From Pseudoalteromonas sp. T1lg23B (GTDB lineage Bacteria; Pseudomonadota; Gammaproteobacteria; Enterobacterales; Alteromonadaceae): 61,021 nucleotides of DNA. A program made the translations under genes and the position numbers. The notes beneath the pieces are model-generated. The model was given only the letters and a program-made list of their open reading frames with translations. It made no database searches and was not told the DNA's origin. Below, one piece after another: positions 1 to 11,807 of the stretch (position 1 is its first letter; each line of letters starts with the position of its first letter). Where the stretch lies: contig NZ_PQBZ01000010.1 of NCBI RefSeq assembly GCF_002964665.1, positions 1 through 61,021 of the forward strand, in the 5' to 3' direction.

Positions 1-90
1 TAGTGCTGAGGGAGACTTTAGTGCTGAGGGAGACTTTAGTGCTGAGGGAGACTTTAGTGCTGAGGGAGACTTTAGTGCTGAGGGAGACTT
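1..90. repeat. Five perfect tandem copies of an 18-bp unit
   Basis: The unit TAGTGCTGAGGGAGACTT occurs five times without a mismatch and without spacers, and it begins at the window edge, so the array probably continues to the left. Eighteen bases keep a reading frame. On the plus strand the second frame reads SAEGDF in every copy. Perfect identity suggests recent expansion by slippage or unequal crossing over. Confidence 0.97.
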
Positions 91-118
91 GGGATCAAAT
101 GTAGGCCAGAGCAACTAA
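2..118 (+). CDS. C-terminal end of a protein with hexapeptide repeats (5' end outside window)
   Basis: One plus-strand frame is open from the window edge through the tandem array. It gives five SAEGDF units, the last changed to SAEGDL, then a short tail GSNVGQSN and a TAA stop at 116-118. That stop overlaps the TAG stop of the convergent gene at 115-117, the compact tail-to-tail arrangement expected of two real genes. The repeats are acidic and contain Ser, Gly and Phe. I do not recognise the family; surface, adhesin-like or low-complexity tail repeats are possible. Two minus-strand frames and another plus frame are also open through the repeat, so the choice of frame is an inference from the stop position. 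Confidence 0.4.
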   Translation, partial: SAEGDFSAEGDFSAEGDFSAEGDFSAEGDLGSNVGQSN

Positions 119-660
119 TGTGCACATGGCCTCTCATTTGTTGACAAAGTCACTTGCGACTCATTTTGATACCATACTTTATTACTATAATCAGCTTCAC
201 TTAGCTTAATAGATAGAAGTACCTGATTGTCGTGAATACCATTCACTTCTACACGCTTCTTAAGGCCATTCATGCATGTCCATAATTGTTTTAAGTTAGA
301 CATGCCTTGAAACGCAGCTCCTTCTACCAGTAATACGCCCATTGATGTATTACTGCTGATTTTCGCCAGAATATCTCCAGAGCTATAGCTTCTCTCTTGT
401 TCAGAGGCTCTACGAACGTAATCAACGAATCCTTCCTGATTGACGTTCAACTGTTTTGGAGTATTTCTATCTAACTCGGTTAGGTACTTTAAAATAACAT
501 CACCTTTTTGAACCGTGTTGCCCGATTCAAACACACTTTCAACGACAACTCCCGCCTCTCTAGCATAATAAAACTCTGTTGTTGGAGCTTGAAACGTCAG
601 CTTCCCCACCAAAGTCGTCATCGTTAATGGCGCTATTAACAATCCATTTATTCCAATCAA
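115..660 (-). CDS. Short HlyD/biotinyl-lipoyl-like adaptor protein
   Basis: 181 aa. Residues about 20-60 resemble the barrel-sandwich (biotinyl-lipoyl-like) half-motif of HlyD-type periplasmic adaptors: a beta-rich stretch, then EAGVVVESVFESGNTVQKGD. A second half-motif (SSGDILAKI) follows near residue 95, as in adaptors where the two halves flank a hairpin. The usual long coiled coil and a clear N-terminal membrane anchor are missing. No ATG exists at the 5' end. A TTG at 658-660 is preceded by AGGAAG about 7 nt upstream and is the best start; an internal ATG lies 13 codons later. The gene follows the double-glycine peptide gene by 48 bp on the same strand, which suggests a role in peptide export. 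That role is an inference. It could also be a truncated remnant of a larger adaptor. Confidence 0.6.
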   Translation of the reverse strand: MIGINGLLIAPLTMTTLVGKLTFQAPTTEFYYAREAGVVVESVFESGNTVQKGDVILKYLTELDRNTPKQLNVNQEGFVDYVRRASEQERSYSSGDILAKISSNTSMGVLLVEGAAFQGMSNLKQLWTCMNGLKKRVEVNGIHDNQVLLSIKLSEADYSNKVWYQNESQVTLSTNERPCAH

Positions 661-708
661 AAATCTACTTCCTAATCGTCTTTAATGCCGCATTTATGCA
701 TCACGTGA

Positions 709-843
709 CTAATCCTTGTAAGATGTCGTTGGATTAACAGTGTCTGTATTTGTACCACCGGCTATTTTCTTTGTTTGCTGAGTGTTCAATGCTTGGTTAT
801 CTACTAGCTTCTTAAGTTTTTTAGTTTTTAGTTTTAAAAACAT
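709..843 (-). CDS. 44-aa peptide with double-glycine leader, candidate RiPP or bacteriocin-like precursor
   Basis: The minus strand encodes a 44-residue peptide that starts MFLKLKTKKLKKLVDNQ, has IAGG at residues 27-30, and ends in a 14-residue Thr/Asn-rich tail (TNTDTVNPTTSYKD). AAGGA sits 7 nt before the ATG, an excellent ribosome binding site. A Lys/Leu-rich amphipathic leader ending in GG is typical of peptides cleaved and exported by C39-peptidase ABC transporters, and also of the GG-type natural product precursors found in Bacteroidetes and some Pseudoalteromonas. The core has no Cys, so a thioether lanthipeptide would need another nucleophile. The next gene on the strand is a HlyD-like adaptor. 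No peptidase or modification enzyme lies inside the window; it may lie to the left. Confidence 0.6.
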   Translation of the reverse strand: MFLKLKTKKLKKLVDNQALNTQQTKKIAGGTNTDTVNPTTSYKD

Positions 844-1313
844 TTTGTTTTCCTTCTTATTGTTTAAATGTAAGTGCTCAATTCACAGTGCCATTCATCT
901 GGCCCGCTTTGCTTGATAACTACATTACCCAAACAAGACAAAAACAAGAAATTATAAAACCTTATTTATTAACTCGTAACCATTTGTTATTTATGATTTT
1001 ATTTTACATCTAAAAGTGTTTTCAAGTCATAATATTTGATGTACCGTTCCTTATGAGATAAAAATCAAAATCCATATAAAAATACCTGCATCAGAAACAT
1101 CATTGTCATATTCTCACGAAGATATAGTCTAAATTCTTCTGATAGCGCTATTTATTAATACCACTTCATCGAAAGTCGACATTTGCATTAGATCAAATAA
1201 TACCTAAAGAATGCACCGCATCGAGCTCATTGCAGTTGGAGAGGTAGAGAGTAACGAGGGAAAGCTTAATAAAGAGCTACTGAACGGGGCAATAGCTCAT
1301 TGAGATAGTCAAA
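844..1313. other. 470-bp intergenic region, AT-rich
   Basis: Lies between the peptide gene and the membrane-bound regulator, both on the minus strand. Apart from the putative promoter at 951-979 and the ribosome binding site at about 851-855, I see no gene, RNA or repeat. The A+T content is clearly above that of the neighbouring genes. Confidence 0.6.
951..979 (-). promoter_or_regulatory. Putative promoter of the double-glycine peptide gene
   Basis: On the minus strand TTACGA (974-979) and TATAAT (951-956) are separated by 17 bp. The -10 is perfect and the -35 is weak. It would start a transcript roughly 100 nt before the peptide ATG. It is chosen by consensus only, in AT-rich DNA where chance matches are common. 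Confidence 0.4.
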
Positions 1314-3449
1314 TTAGTCTTGTACTTTGACCTTAAGTAACTGATTTTGTCTCACTTCCAGAATATCCAGTAATAGCTGGCCGGAAGTTTCAGAGATACG
1401 TAGGTTTTGAATGACAAATTTTGATGCATCTACGGAGTAAATTTCCGTAACGGGCTCTTCGGCATAAAAGTCTACTCGATATATACTTTTGCCATCTGAA
1501 TGGTAGTAAAGACCGTTACCAATTGCTTCAGAATGTTTATATAACGCTTTTGGCAGATTCACCGTTACCGACACTTCACCTTTTTTAGCATCGTAAAGTA
1601 ATACTTTGTCATCTGAAGACAGTGTCACATATTGGTAGTCATTAAGTTGGCCCACCCAACGTAAATTAACCATCGGCAACTTAGTTTCTTTACTATCTTC
1701 TAATGAATAGATATAGGCTCGACTTCTAACTTTCTGCTCGTCTAGCACCACATAGCCAATGCGATTATTGAATAAAAACTCTGATGATATGATAATTCCA
1801 TCGACCGCCACTGAGGCAATGAGAGACAAAGACTCATAGTCATATATTTCTATTTTGTTTTGATATTGAACGAGTAGCCTATTCTGTTCTTTGTCATAAC
1901 TTATTGCTGTATATCGCCCATTTGGTAAACCAAGTTGCGATGTTTGCCCATCACTATCAATTTTCTTGATTGCCAGCTTGTTACCAACTCGTCTCAGTAA
2001 AATGGTGTGGTCTTGTACATCAAGGGCATATACATCCTCATGAGGACTTTTAACTTTTTCTGTTAGTTGTCCTGATGTGACGTCATAGGTATAGATGTCT
2101 TGTAAAAATGGATAGCTTACTGTCAAGAACTCATCCAATCCGATTGACTGATAGCTGGCATAATTAATGTTACCTAGTAGTTTGGTGACATTTGTTAGCC
2201 TTTTTTCAGTAAGGGAATATCCGTAGACCTTGCTTTCAACCGTGTCGAGCCAAACCAGCATGTTTTTCGAGCGATCGTAGTTGAGCGCCCAGATTCTATT
2301 TTGCGTTTCGTACAGCTTAACCTGATTACCACCATCTAAATCAGTCATATACAGTTCGCTGGTATCTAACTGCAAACGCTCAAATATGATGGTTTCCTTC
2401 TCTGGAATATATGCCAATAAATTATCGCCATATGAATTCAAATTAGGAGAGGTGATTTGATATTCCTCACCAGAAACAAGATTCCGGCTAGTCAGTGCTG
2501 CCAGCTCATCTTTATTTCTATATCCACGCTTAGAATAGATAAAATGATTATTATCAACGCCTATTCCTGAAAGCCCCGCAGGCTCACACGGGAAAAGGTA
2601 TTCGCTGCTGGAATTGAAATCCGCGTTTAAGCGCCACACTTGACAGGTATCGTCTTTGACAATGCGATAATAAACGGTGCTTGAATCAACCGACCATCCA
2701 ACCGGAAAATAGTTAACTTGCTCTTCGCCCAGACGCTTCTCGTAACCAGTGTTTAGGTCTTTAACAACCAAAGTATAGTTTTGTCCCTCACTTGGAATAA
2801 ACGCAAATAGCAACTGTCGTTTGTCTGGCGACAAGTTAAGCAAGGTGTAGCGTCCTTCTATCCAAGAAAGAACACTTTCTTCAATAGACTTTTCTACCAC
2901 ATCGGGCTGGGAGTCGACTATTGGCGTAAATTGACTGCCAAGTAACACTAAAGCCAAAGCCCCGGCAATGAAAGAAGCGGCTTTTATACTTTTGGCTCGC
3001 TGAGATTTCCCTGTAGCTTTAATAGAAGTGTCTGTTTGATGAGGAGTAAAAGGAGTGTCTGGAGAGGTATGCTGTGTTTCAGAAGATAATTGATCATGAT
3101 AAATAATGATAGGCTCAAAAACGAAACTGTATCCTTTGCGATAGTGGGTTTTTAGTACTATTCCCCTTTGTTTATCTGACTTCAGTATTTTTCGCAGCTC
3201 TGAAATAGCGCGGTTAATGGCGTTATCATCTACATAATTTTGACACCAAACATCGTCAACCAGATTTTGACGTGTGATCACTTGGTCATTGTTGATAATA
3301 AAATATGAAAGTAACTTAAATAATAAAGGCTCGAGCTCCCTTTCAACATCCCCATCCGAAATAGTTTGAGTTTTGGGATCAAACACCCAAGCCCCAAAAT
3401 GCACTTCCTTTACTTTCCTTGAAAAACTAACTTCATTCATGGTCGCCAT
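1314..3449 (-). CDS. ToxR/CadC-type transmembrane transcriptional regulator with beta-propeller-like periplasmic domain
   Basis: 711 aa. Residues about 15-115 form an OmpR/ToxR-type winged helix (VITRQNLVDDVW, AINRAISELRKIL, RKGYSFVFEP). A Ser/Thr/Pro-rich linker and one hydrophobic segment at about 157-174 follow. The remaining ~530 residues lie on the periplasmic side and have the repeating beta-strand texture of TolB/WD40-like propellers (LNLSPDKRQLLFAF, LYMTDLDGGNQVKLY). Proteins of this layout sense an envelope signal and bind DNA directly from the membrane. The target is unknown, but the double-glycine peptide and adaptor genes lie immediately downstream on the same strand, 470 bp away. 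A second ATG three codons in is an alternative start; neither has a clear ribosome binding site. Confidence 0.8.
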   Translation of the reverse strand: MATMNEVSFSRKVKEVHFGAWVFDPKTQTISDGDVERELEPLLFKLLSYFIINNDQVITRQNLVDDVWCQNYVDDNAINRAISELRKILKSDKQRGIVLKTHYRKGYSFVFEPIIIYHDQLSSETQHTSPDTPFTPHQTDTSIKATGKSQRAKSIKAASFIAGALALVLLGSQFTPIVDSQPDVVEKSIEESVLSWIEGRYTLLNLSPDKRQLLFAFIPSEGQNYTLVVKDLNTGYEKRLGEEQVNYFPVGWSVDSSTVYYRIVKDDTCQVWRLNADFNSSSEYLFPCEPAGLSGIGVDNNHFIYSKRGYRNKDELAALTSRNLVSGEEYQITSPNLNSYGDNLLAYIPEKETIIFERLQLDTSELYMTDLDGGNQVKLYETQNRIWALNYDRSKNMLVWLDTVESKVYGYSLTEKRLTNVTKLLGNINYASYQSIGLDEFLTVSYPFLQDIYTYDVTSGQLTEKVKSPHEDVYALDVQDHTILLRRVGNKLAIKKIDSDGQTSQLGLPNGRYTAISYDKEQNRLLVQYQNKIEIYDYESLSLIASVAVDGIIISSEFLFNNRIGYVVLDEQKVRSRAYIYSLEDSKETKLPMVNLRWVGQLNDYQYVTLSSDDKVLLYDAKKGEVSVTVNLPKALYKHSEAIGNGLYYHSDGKSIYRVDFYAEEPVTEIYSVDASKFVIQNLRISETSGQLLLDILEVRQNQLLKVKVQD

Positions 3450-3735
3450 TTAAACATCGTTTATTATTGGAGTTATTATAATGCTGTCTTTACAACCCAG
3501 CTTCTGAAACCGATGACTAATATTGTTTAAAAGCTGGCCGCTTTGATCGTAATTTCGAAACTATAATTGTACACGTAGTGAAGCCAATTGATATTCAATA
3601 TATTAATTTTTTTATTATTTCAGATAGAAAAAAAGGTATCAAGCTAGCTTAATGTTCTAAAAAAGCATATTAAAACGCAATAGTTATCAATAACACACTT
3701 AAGTCATCATAAGCAAATTTACTATCCTAATAAAT
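3450..3735. other. Intergenic region between regulator and atp terminator
   Basis: About 290 bp of AT-rich DNA upstream of the ToxR/CadC-type gene and downstream of atpC. It should hold the regulator's promoter, but I could not single out one -35/-10 pair. No gene or repeat was seen. Confidence 0.5.
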
Positions 3736-3767
3736 AAAAAAGCCCGCACATCATGTGCGGGCTTTTT
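3736..3767 (-). terminator. Rho-independent terminator of the atp operon
   Basis: A perfect 9-bp GC-rich stem (GCCCGCACA / TGTGCGGGC, 3742-3750 and 3754-3762) with a 3-nt loop is flanked by A6 and T5. It lies 20 bp past the atpC stop. The T-run on either strand means it may work in both directions. Confidence 0.93.
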
Positions 3768-3786
3768 AAACCAGATAGGTTTGTAT

Positions 3787-4203
3787 TTACTTGCGCAATT
3801 CGCGGATAACACGCAGCTGAGCAATTGCTTCAGCCAATTGTACCGCGGCAGCTTGATGGTCAAGTTCAGTCGCTGAAGCTGAATCCATTTGTGCTTGCGC
3901 TTCACGTTTAGATTCTTCTGCAGCTTGCTCATCTAAGTCTTCACCACGAATCGCAACGTCCGCTAGGACCGTGACGGTTTTTGGTTGAACTTCAAGCGTA
4001 CCACCTGCAACGTAGATGATCTCTTCTTTACCATCTTGCGTCACTAAACGTACCATACCAGGTTTTAGGCCAGTCAATAGTGGGGCGTGACCTGGGTGAA
4101 TACCCAACTCACCTTCACTACCGGTCACTTGGATCGTAGCAGCTTCACCAGAGAACACGCTCTGCTCTGCACTTACTACGTCAAGATGTACTGTCAATGC
4201 CAT
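3787..4203 (-). CDS. atpC: ATP synthase F1 epsilon subunit
   Basis: 138 aa, the usual length. The N-terminal beta-sandwich carries [13 protein letters not shown] and [19 protein letters not shown], and the C-terminal two-helix hairpin ([20 protein letters not shown] onward) is the regulatory part that can inhibit ATP hydrolysis. Epsilon is part of the rotating central stalk with gamma and contacts the c-ring. It is the last gene of the operon, 14 bp after atpD and 20 bp before a strong terminator. Confidence 0.97.
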   Translation of the reverse strand: MALTVHLDVVSAEQSVFSGEAATIQVTGSEGELGIHPGHAPLLTGLKPGMVRLVTQDGKEEIIYVAGGTLEVQPKTVTVLADVAIRGEDLDEQAAEESKREAQAQMDSASATELDHQAAAVQLAEAIAQLRVIRELRK

Positions 4204-4217
4204 ATCAACCCCCTAAA

Positions 4218-6496
<2,279 letters not shown>

Positions 6497-6554
6497 GACT
6501 CTCTCTCCGAATCAAGGTGAGTGTTAGCGATAACCCTCACCTAGCATAACTAAA

Positions 6555-8096
6555 TTACCAAGTTTGCGTTGCTTTGAACTTCTCTAGAAGTTCTTTAAGC
6601 TGCGCTTCGATCTCAGCGTTGTAGTTACCTGTTTCATTGATTTGAGCCATTAGCTCTGCGTATGTGCTGTTTGCGTAGCCGATAAGCGCTGCTTCAAAGT
6701 CACCGATCTTGTTGATTTCGATGTCTTTTAGGTAGCCTTTTTCAGCTGCAAATAGTGACAGAGACATTTCAGCAACAGACATTGGAGCGTACTGTTTCTG
6801 CTTCATTAGCTCAGTTACGCGCTCACCGTGCTCAAGTTGTGCACGAGTTGCATCGTCAAGATCAGAAGCGAACTGAGAGAACGCCGCTAGTTCACGGTAT
6901 TGAGCTAGCGCTAGACGGATACCACCACCTAGTTTCTTAACGATTTTAGTTTGCGCAGCACCACCTACACGAGATACCGAGATACCAGCGTTAACAGCTG
7001 GACGGATACCTGCGTTGAATAAGTCAGTTTCTAGGAAGATCTGACCATCGGTGATAGAGATAACGTTGGTAGGTACGAATGCAGAAACGTCACCACCTTG
7101 AGTTTCAATGATTGGCAATGCCGTCAATGAACCTGTTTTACCTTTCACTTCACCATTGGTGAACTTCTCAACGTAATCAGCGTTAACACGTGATGCACGC
7201 TCTAGAAGACGTGAGTGAAGGTAGAATACGTCACCTGGGTAAGCTTCACGACCTGGTGGACGCTTAAGTAGCAATGAGATTTGACGGTAAGCAACAGCTT
7301 GCTTAGACAAATCATCATATACGATTAGTGCATCTTCACCGCGGTCACGGAAGTATTCACCCATAGTACAACCAGCAAATGGCGCTAGGAATTGTAGCGC
7401 AGCTGATTCTGAAGCTGATGCAACAACAACGATAGTGTTTGCAAGTGCACCGTGCTCTTCTAATTTACGTACTACGTTAGCAATAGTAGACGCTTTTTGA
7501 CCAACCGCTACGTACACACACTTAACGCCCGTGTCTTTTTGGTTGATGATAGCATCGATTGCTAGTGCAGTTTTACCAGTCTGACGGTCACCGATCACAA
7601 GCTCACGCTGACCACGACCAACTGGAATCATCGCATCGATAGACTTATAACCAGTTTGTACTGGCTCATCTACTGATTGACGCTCGATTACGCCTGGTGC
7701 GATTTTTTCAACTGGTTCAAAACCGTCGTTATCAAGTGCACCTTTACCATCGATAGGTTGACCAAGTGTGTTTACAACACGACCTAGTAGACCACGACCA
7801 ACAGGTACTTCTAAGATACGACCAGTAGATTGTACTTTTACGCCTTCTTTAAGGTCTGCGTATGGACCCATTACTACTGCACCTACTGAGTCACGCTCAA
7901 GGTTTAGTGCGATAGCATAACGGTTGCCAGGAAGCTCGATCATCTCACCCTGCATACAGTCAGCTAGACCGTGAATGCGGATGATACCGTCAGTAACAGA
8001 TACAATTGTACCTTCGTTACGAGCTTCACTTACAACTTCAAACTGTTCAATACGTTGCTTGATCAGCGCAGAAATTTCTGTGGAATTAAGTTGCAT
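6555..8096 (-). CDS. atpA: ATP synthase F1 alpha subunit
   Basis: 513 aa, equal to the E. coli protein. It has a P-loop ([15 protein letters not shown]), the signature [21 protein letters not shown], and the arginine-finger region ([11 protein letters not shown]). Alpha carries the non-catalytic nucleotide sites and supplies an arginine to the catalytic site of beta. It follows atpH by 14 bp. Confidence 0.98.
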   Translation of the reverse strand: MQLNSTEISALIKQRIEQFEVVSEARNEGTIVSVTDGIIRIHGLADCMQGEMIELPGNRYAIALNLERDSVGAVVMGPYADLKEGVKVQSTGRILEVPVGRGLLGRVVNTLGQPIDGKGALDNDGFEPVEKIAPGVIERQSVDEPVQTGYKSIDAMIPVGRGQRELVIGDRQTGKTALAIDAIINQKDTGVKCVYVAVGQKASTIANVVRKLEEHGALANTIVVVASASESAALQFLAPFAGCTMGEYFRDRGEDALIVYDDLSKQAVAYRQISLLLKRPPGREAYPGDVFYLHSRLLERASRVNADYVEKFTNGEVKGKTGSLTALPIIETQGGDVSAFVPTNVISITDGQIFLETDLFNAGIRPAVNAGISVSRVGGAAQTKIVKKLGGGIRLALAQYRELAAFSQFASDLDDATRAQLEHGERVTELMKQKQYAPMSVAEMSLSLFAAEKGYLKDIEINKIGDFEAALIGYANSTYAELMAQINETGNYNAEIEAQLKELLEKFKATQTW

Positions 8097-8110
8097 GCTC
8101 TTTTTCCCAA

Positions 8111-8644
8111 TTACGATTGTAGTGTAGTAGCTAAGCGGTTTAGCTTACCGCGTACTGAGCCGTCGATGACTGTGTCACCAGCCTTAATAATAAGGCCGGC
8201 TACCGTGCTTTCATCAACACTACAATTTAGCTTAACTTTGCGTGCGAAACGTTTTTCAAGTGCCGCTACTAGATTTGTTTGCTGCTCTTCAGCCAATTCT
8301 GTTGCAGAAATCACGTCTACATCGATTTCTTTGTCATATTCTGCTTTAAATTCAGCATATAACTGTGCAACTGCTGGAAGTGCAACCAAACGACCATTTT
8401 CAGCCATCACCTTAATAAGGTTCAAAACTTGGTCGTTGATTTGCTCTGCACAAACTTGAGCGAAAACCTCAGCTTGTTTTTCAACAGAGGCGCTGCCAGC
8501 TAGGAAACGCGCGATTTGCTCATTCTTTGCTACTTCACCAGCAAAGAAAAGCATCTCGTTCCAAGCATCAACAGCGCTTTTTTCAACAGCAAACTCAAAA
8601 GCCGCTTTAGCGTAAGGACGAGCGATAGTAGCCAATTCAGACAT
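8111..8644 (-). CDS. atpH: ATP synthase F1 delta subunit
   Basis: 177 aa from the start chosen here. Two in-frame ATGs lie six bases apart. The Shine-Dalgarno AAGGAGG is one base from the first but seven from the second (8642-8644), and the second gives the usual [19 protein letters not shown] start. Delta joins the peripheral stalk (b subunits) to the top of the alpha3-beta3 head. The C-terminal motif [13 protein letters not shown] is conserved. Confidence 0.95.
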   Translation of the reverse strand: MSELATIARPYAKAAFEFAVEKSAVDAWNEMLFFAGEVAKNEQIARFLAGSASVEKQAEVFAQVCAEQINDQVLNLIKVMAENGRLVALPAVAQLYAEFKAEYDKEIDVDVISATELAEEQQTNLVAALEKRFARKVKLNCSVDESTVAGLIIKAGDTVIDGSVRGKLNRLATTLQS

Positions 8645-8659
8645 GCTCATACCTCCTTA

Positions 8660-9130
8660 TTACAGCTCAGCGACAAGTTTTTCAACGATGTCACTGTGTG
8701 CAGCTTGATTGATTTCACGTTCTAAAATCTTCTGTGCACCAACCACTGCCAGAGTAGCAACCTGCTTACGCAAGTCTTCTGTCACACGGTTACGCTCAGA
8801 TTCAATTTCAGAGTGCCCTTGAGCAATGATTTTCTCACGCTCTTGCTGACCACGCGTGGTTTCTTCATCCACGATCAACGCAGCGCGTTTTTTCGCTTGC
8901 TCGATGATTTCAGCCGCTTGAGATTTTGCTTCTTTTAACTGCTCAGCAGCTTCAAGACGCACACGCTCAAGCTCTTTTTCCGCTTCGTCAGAAGCAGCAA
9001 GACCGTCTTCAATTTTCTTTTGGCGAGCTTCAATCGCACCGTTTAGCGGTGGCCATACATACTTCATGCAGAACCATACGAAAACGATAAACGCGATTAA
9101 TTCACCCAGTAGAGTGGCGTTTAAGTTCAC
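8660..9130 (-). CDS. atpF: ATP synthase Fo b subunit
   Basis: 156 aa. One N-terminal membrane helix (about residues 5-25, [20 protein letters not shown]) is followed by a long, highly charged helical segment rich in Ala, Glu and Arg, which dimerises as the peripheral stalk. It lies 15 bp upstream of the chosen atpH start; the AAGGAGG in that gap serves atpH. Confidence 0.97.
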   Translation of the reverse strand: MNLNATLLGELIAFIVFVWFCMKYVWPPLNGAIEARQKKIEDGLAASDEAEKELERVRLEAAEQLKEAKSQAAEIIEQAKKRAALIVDEETTRGQQEREKIIAQGHSEIESERNRVTEDLRKQVATLAVVGAQKILEREINQAAHSDIVEKLVAEL

Positions 9131-9187
9131 AACCGCTCCTCCTCAAATTAGTTGTTCGATAAACAAATTGGCTTATAAAACCAGTAA

Positions 9188-9466
<279 letters not shown>

Positions 9467-9475
9467 TTATATCTA

Positions 9476-10342
<867 letters not shown>

Positions 10343-10723
10343 TTAATGATTAAAAAAAATCGATGTACACCAATGCACGATGGTTACGATGATAAAACTA
10401 ACAAACAGCCATAACGGCGCAACTGCTAGGACTTTAAATGCCACCAAAAATAGTGCAGTAGTTAACAAAAATTTTAACCCAGCGCCTCGTTTAAACGATT
10501 TGTGCACTTGGTTTGCCTTGCTTGCGCCCATATATCGAAAGGCATAAACGGCAAATACTAAATTGGGAAGCACGGCTATCACTCCACCGGCTAGTGCCGA
10601 CTGAGCTGCCAAAGCTCCCCAACATACAAAAACGATAACTGCGATGGCTAACGCCACGACTCCCTGATACAAAACACCTTTTAATGCGGCACGCCGATAT
10701 GGGCTTACTAACGATTGAGTCAC
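10343..10723 (-). CDS. atpI: ATP synthase assembly protein AtpI
   Basis: 126 aa with four predicted membrane helices (ALAIAVIVFVCWGALAA, AGGVIAVLPNLVFAVYAF, FLLTTALFLVAFKVLAV, LWLFVSFIIVTIVHW). The position as first gene of the operon, 15 bp before atpB, and the Pro/Asn motif in helix 2 fit AtpI, a non-essential factor for c-ring assembly. Sequence conservation in this family is low; position carries much of the call. Confidence 0.9.
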   Translation of the reverse strand: MTQSLVSPYRRAALKGVLYQGVVALAIAVIVFVCWGALAAQSALAGGVIAVLPNLVFAVYAFRYMGASKANQVHKSFKRGAGLKFLLTTALFLVAFKVLAVAPLWLFVSFIIVTIVHWCTSIFFNH

Positions 10724-10777
10724 TTTTAGTTAACCTTTAATGGCGTAAAAATTAATCAGGGTCTTAAAACTGGCGAA

Positions 10778-10805
10778 ATTATACTTATATTTGGTGATTT
10801 TGCAA
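10778..10805 (-). promoter_or_regulatory. Likely sigma-70 promoter of the atp operon
   Basis: Minus strand TTGCAA (10800-10805) and a perfect TATAAT (10778-10783) are separated by 16 bp, about 55 bp upstream of the atpI start. It is the best-matching pair in the parB-atpI gap. Confidence 0.65.
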
Positions 10806-10817
10806 CTTGATGAGACA

Positions 10818-10846
10818 AAATGTGGTGCTTTTTCGACACCACATTT
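10818..10846 (-). terminator. Hairpin after parB, probable terminator
   Basis: A perfect 10-bp stem (AAATGTGGTG / CACCACATTT) has a 9-nt loop and sits 17 bp past the parB stop. The T-tract on the minus strand is short (TTTTG), so termination may be partial and allow read-through into atp. Confidence 0.55.
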
Positions 10847-10862
10847 GCCTAATATTCATGCA

Positions 10863-11792
10863 TTAGGAAGGTTGTTGCATGTCTGACTGGATACGACCTA
10901 AGATACCATCTAGTTCATCCAAATTGGCATATGAAATAACCAATTTTCCCTTGCCTTTTTGATTATAATTAATTTCCACTTTGGCGCCTAAATTTTCGGC
11001 TAATTGTTGTTCTAACAATTTGACATCTGGATCTTTTTCTTTTGTCTGTTTTTTATCCGCAGGCTCAAGAATATTGCGCACTAACTTCTCTGTTTCACGC
11101 ACGGTTAAAGCCTTGGCCACTGCGGTTCTGGCAGCGTCAGATTGCTCTTCACCTGTGAGGGCTAACAAGCAGCGAGCATGGCCCATTTCTATGTCACCAT
11201 GTTCCAACAACTTTTTAACATCATCATTAAGATTATTGAGTCTAAGTAAATTCGTTACTGTGGTGCGTGATTTACCCACCGCATCAGCTACTTGTTGGTG
11301 TGTTAATTCAAATTCATGTAGCAGCCTGTCTAGCGCAACGGCTTCTTCCATAGCATTGAGATCTTCACGTTGAATATTCTCGATAAGCGCAATGGCAACA
11401 GCAGCCTCATCAGGCACATCCTTTAGAATACAAGGCACCACATCTAGCTCAGCAAGCTGTGCCGCTCGCCAACGCCTCTCACCTGCAATTATTTCAAACT
11501 GATTATCACCGGTAGGGCGAACCACGATAGGTTGTAACACCCCTTGTGCTCGAATTGAACTGGCCAGCTCCTCTAGAGCTTGCTCTGACATATCTTTACG
11601 CGGCTGATATTTACCCGGTTTTAAAAATTCAATCGGCAGACGTTGTAGTTCTGAATCACTAGCAACGCGATTAACGCTTTCATTCACGTTAACAACCGTT
11701 TCAGCGTCAATAGACTCTTTGCTAGGGGCAGGTTTGGAAGAACTGAGTAGGGCATCCAAGCCTCGGCCTAAACCGCGTTTTTTTACCGACAT
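10863..11792 (-). CDS. parB: Chromosome partitioning protein ParB (Spo0J family)
   Basis: 309 aa. It carries the KRGLGRGLDALL N-terminus, the ParB/Srx CTP-binding region with GERRWRAAQLAELDVVPCI, a helix-turn-helix (LTHQQVADAVGKSRTTVTNLLRL), and a C-terminal dimerisation segment. ParB binds parS, spreads as a CTP-dependent clamp, and organises the origin for segregation by ParA. It follows parA by 15 bp. Two parS palindromes lie in recF about 19 kb away in this window. Confidence 0.97.
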   Translation of the reverse strand: MSVKKRGLGRGLDALLSSSKPAPSKESIDAETVVNVNESVNRVASDSELQRLPIEFLKPGKYQPRKDMSEQALEELASSIRAQGVLQPIVVRPTGDNQFEIIAGERRWRAAQLAELDVVPCILKDVPDEAAVAIALIENIQREDLNAMEEAVALDRLLHEFELTHQQVADAVGKSRTTVTNLLRLNNLNDDVKKLLEHGDIEMGHARCLLALTGEEQSDAARTAVAKALTVRETEKLVRNILEPADKKQTKEKDPDVKLLEQQLAENLGAKVEINYNQKGKGKLVISYANLDELDGILGRIQSDMQQPS

Positions 11793-11807
11793 GTTGTTAT
11801 TATCCTC

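Noticed and set aside
1..90. CRISPR-like array at the left edge
   Set aside because: The copies are contiguous 18-bp units with no spacers, and cas genes are absent.
3699..3932. 77-aa minus ORF over the atp terminator and atpC end
   Set aside because: Runs through a strong terminator hairpin and overlaps atpC in another frame; no family resemblance.
7971..8459. 162-aa plus-strand ORF over atpA/atpH
   Set aside because: Antisense shadow of two highly conserved genes; no ribosome binding site or recognisable protein.
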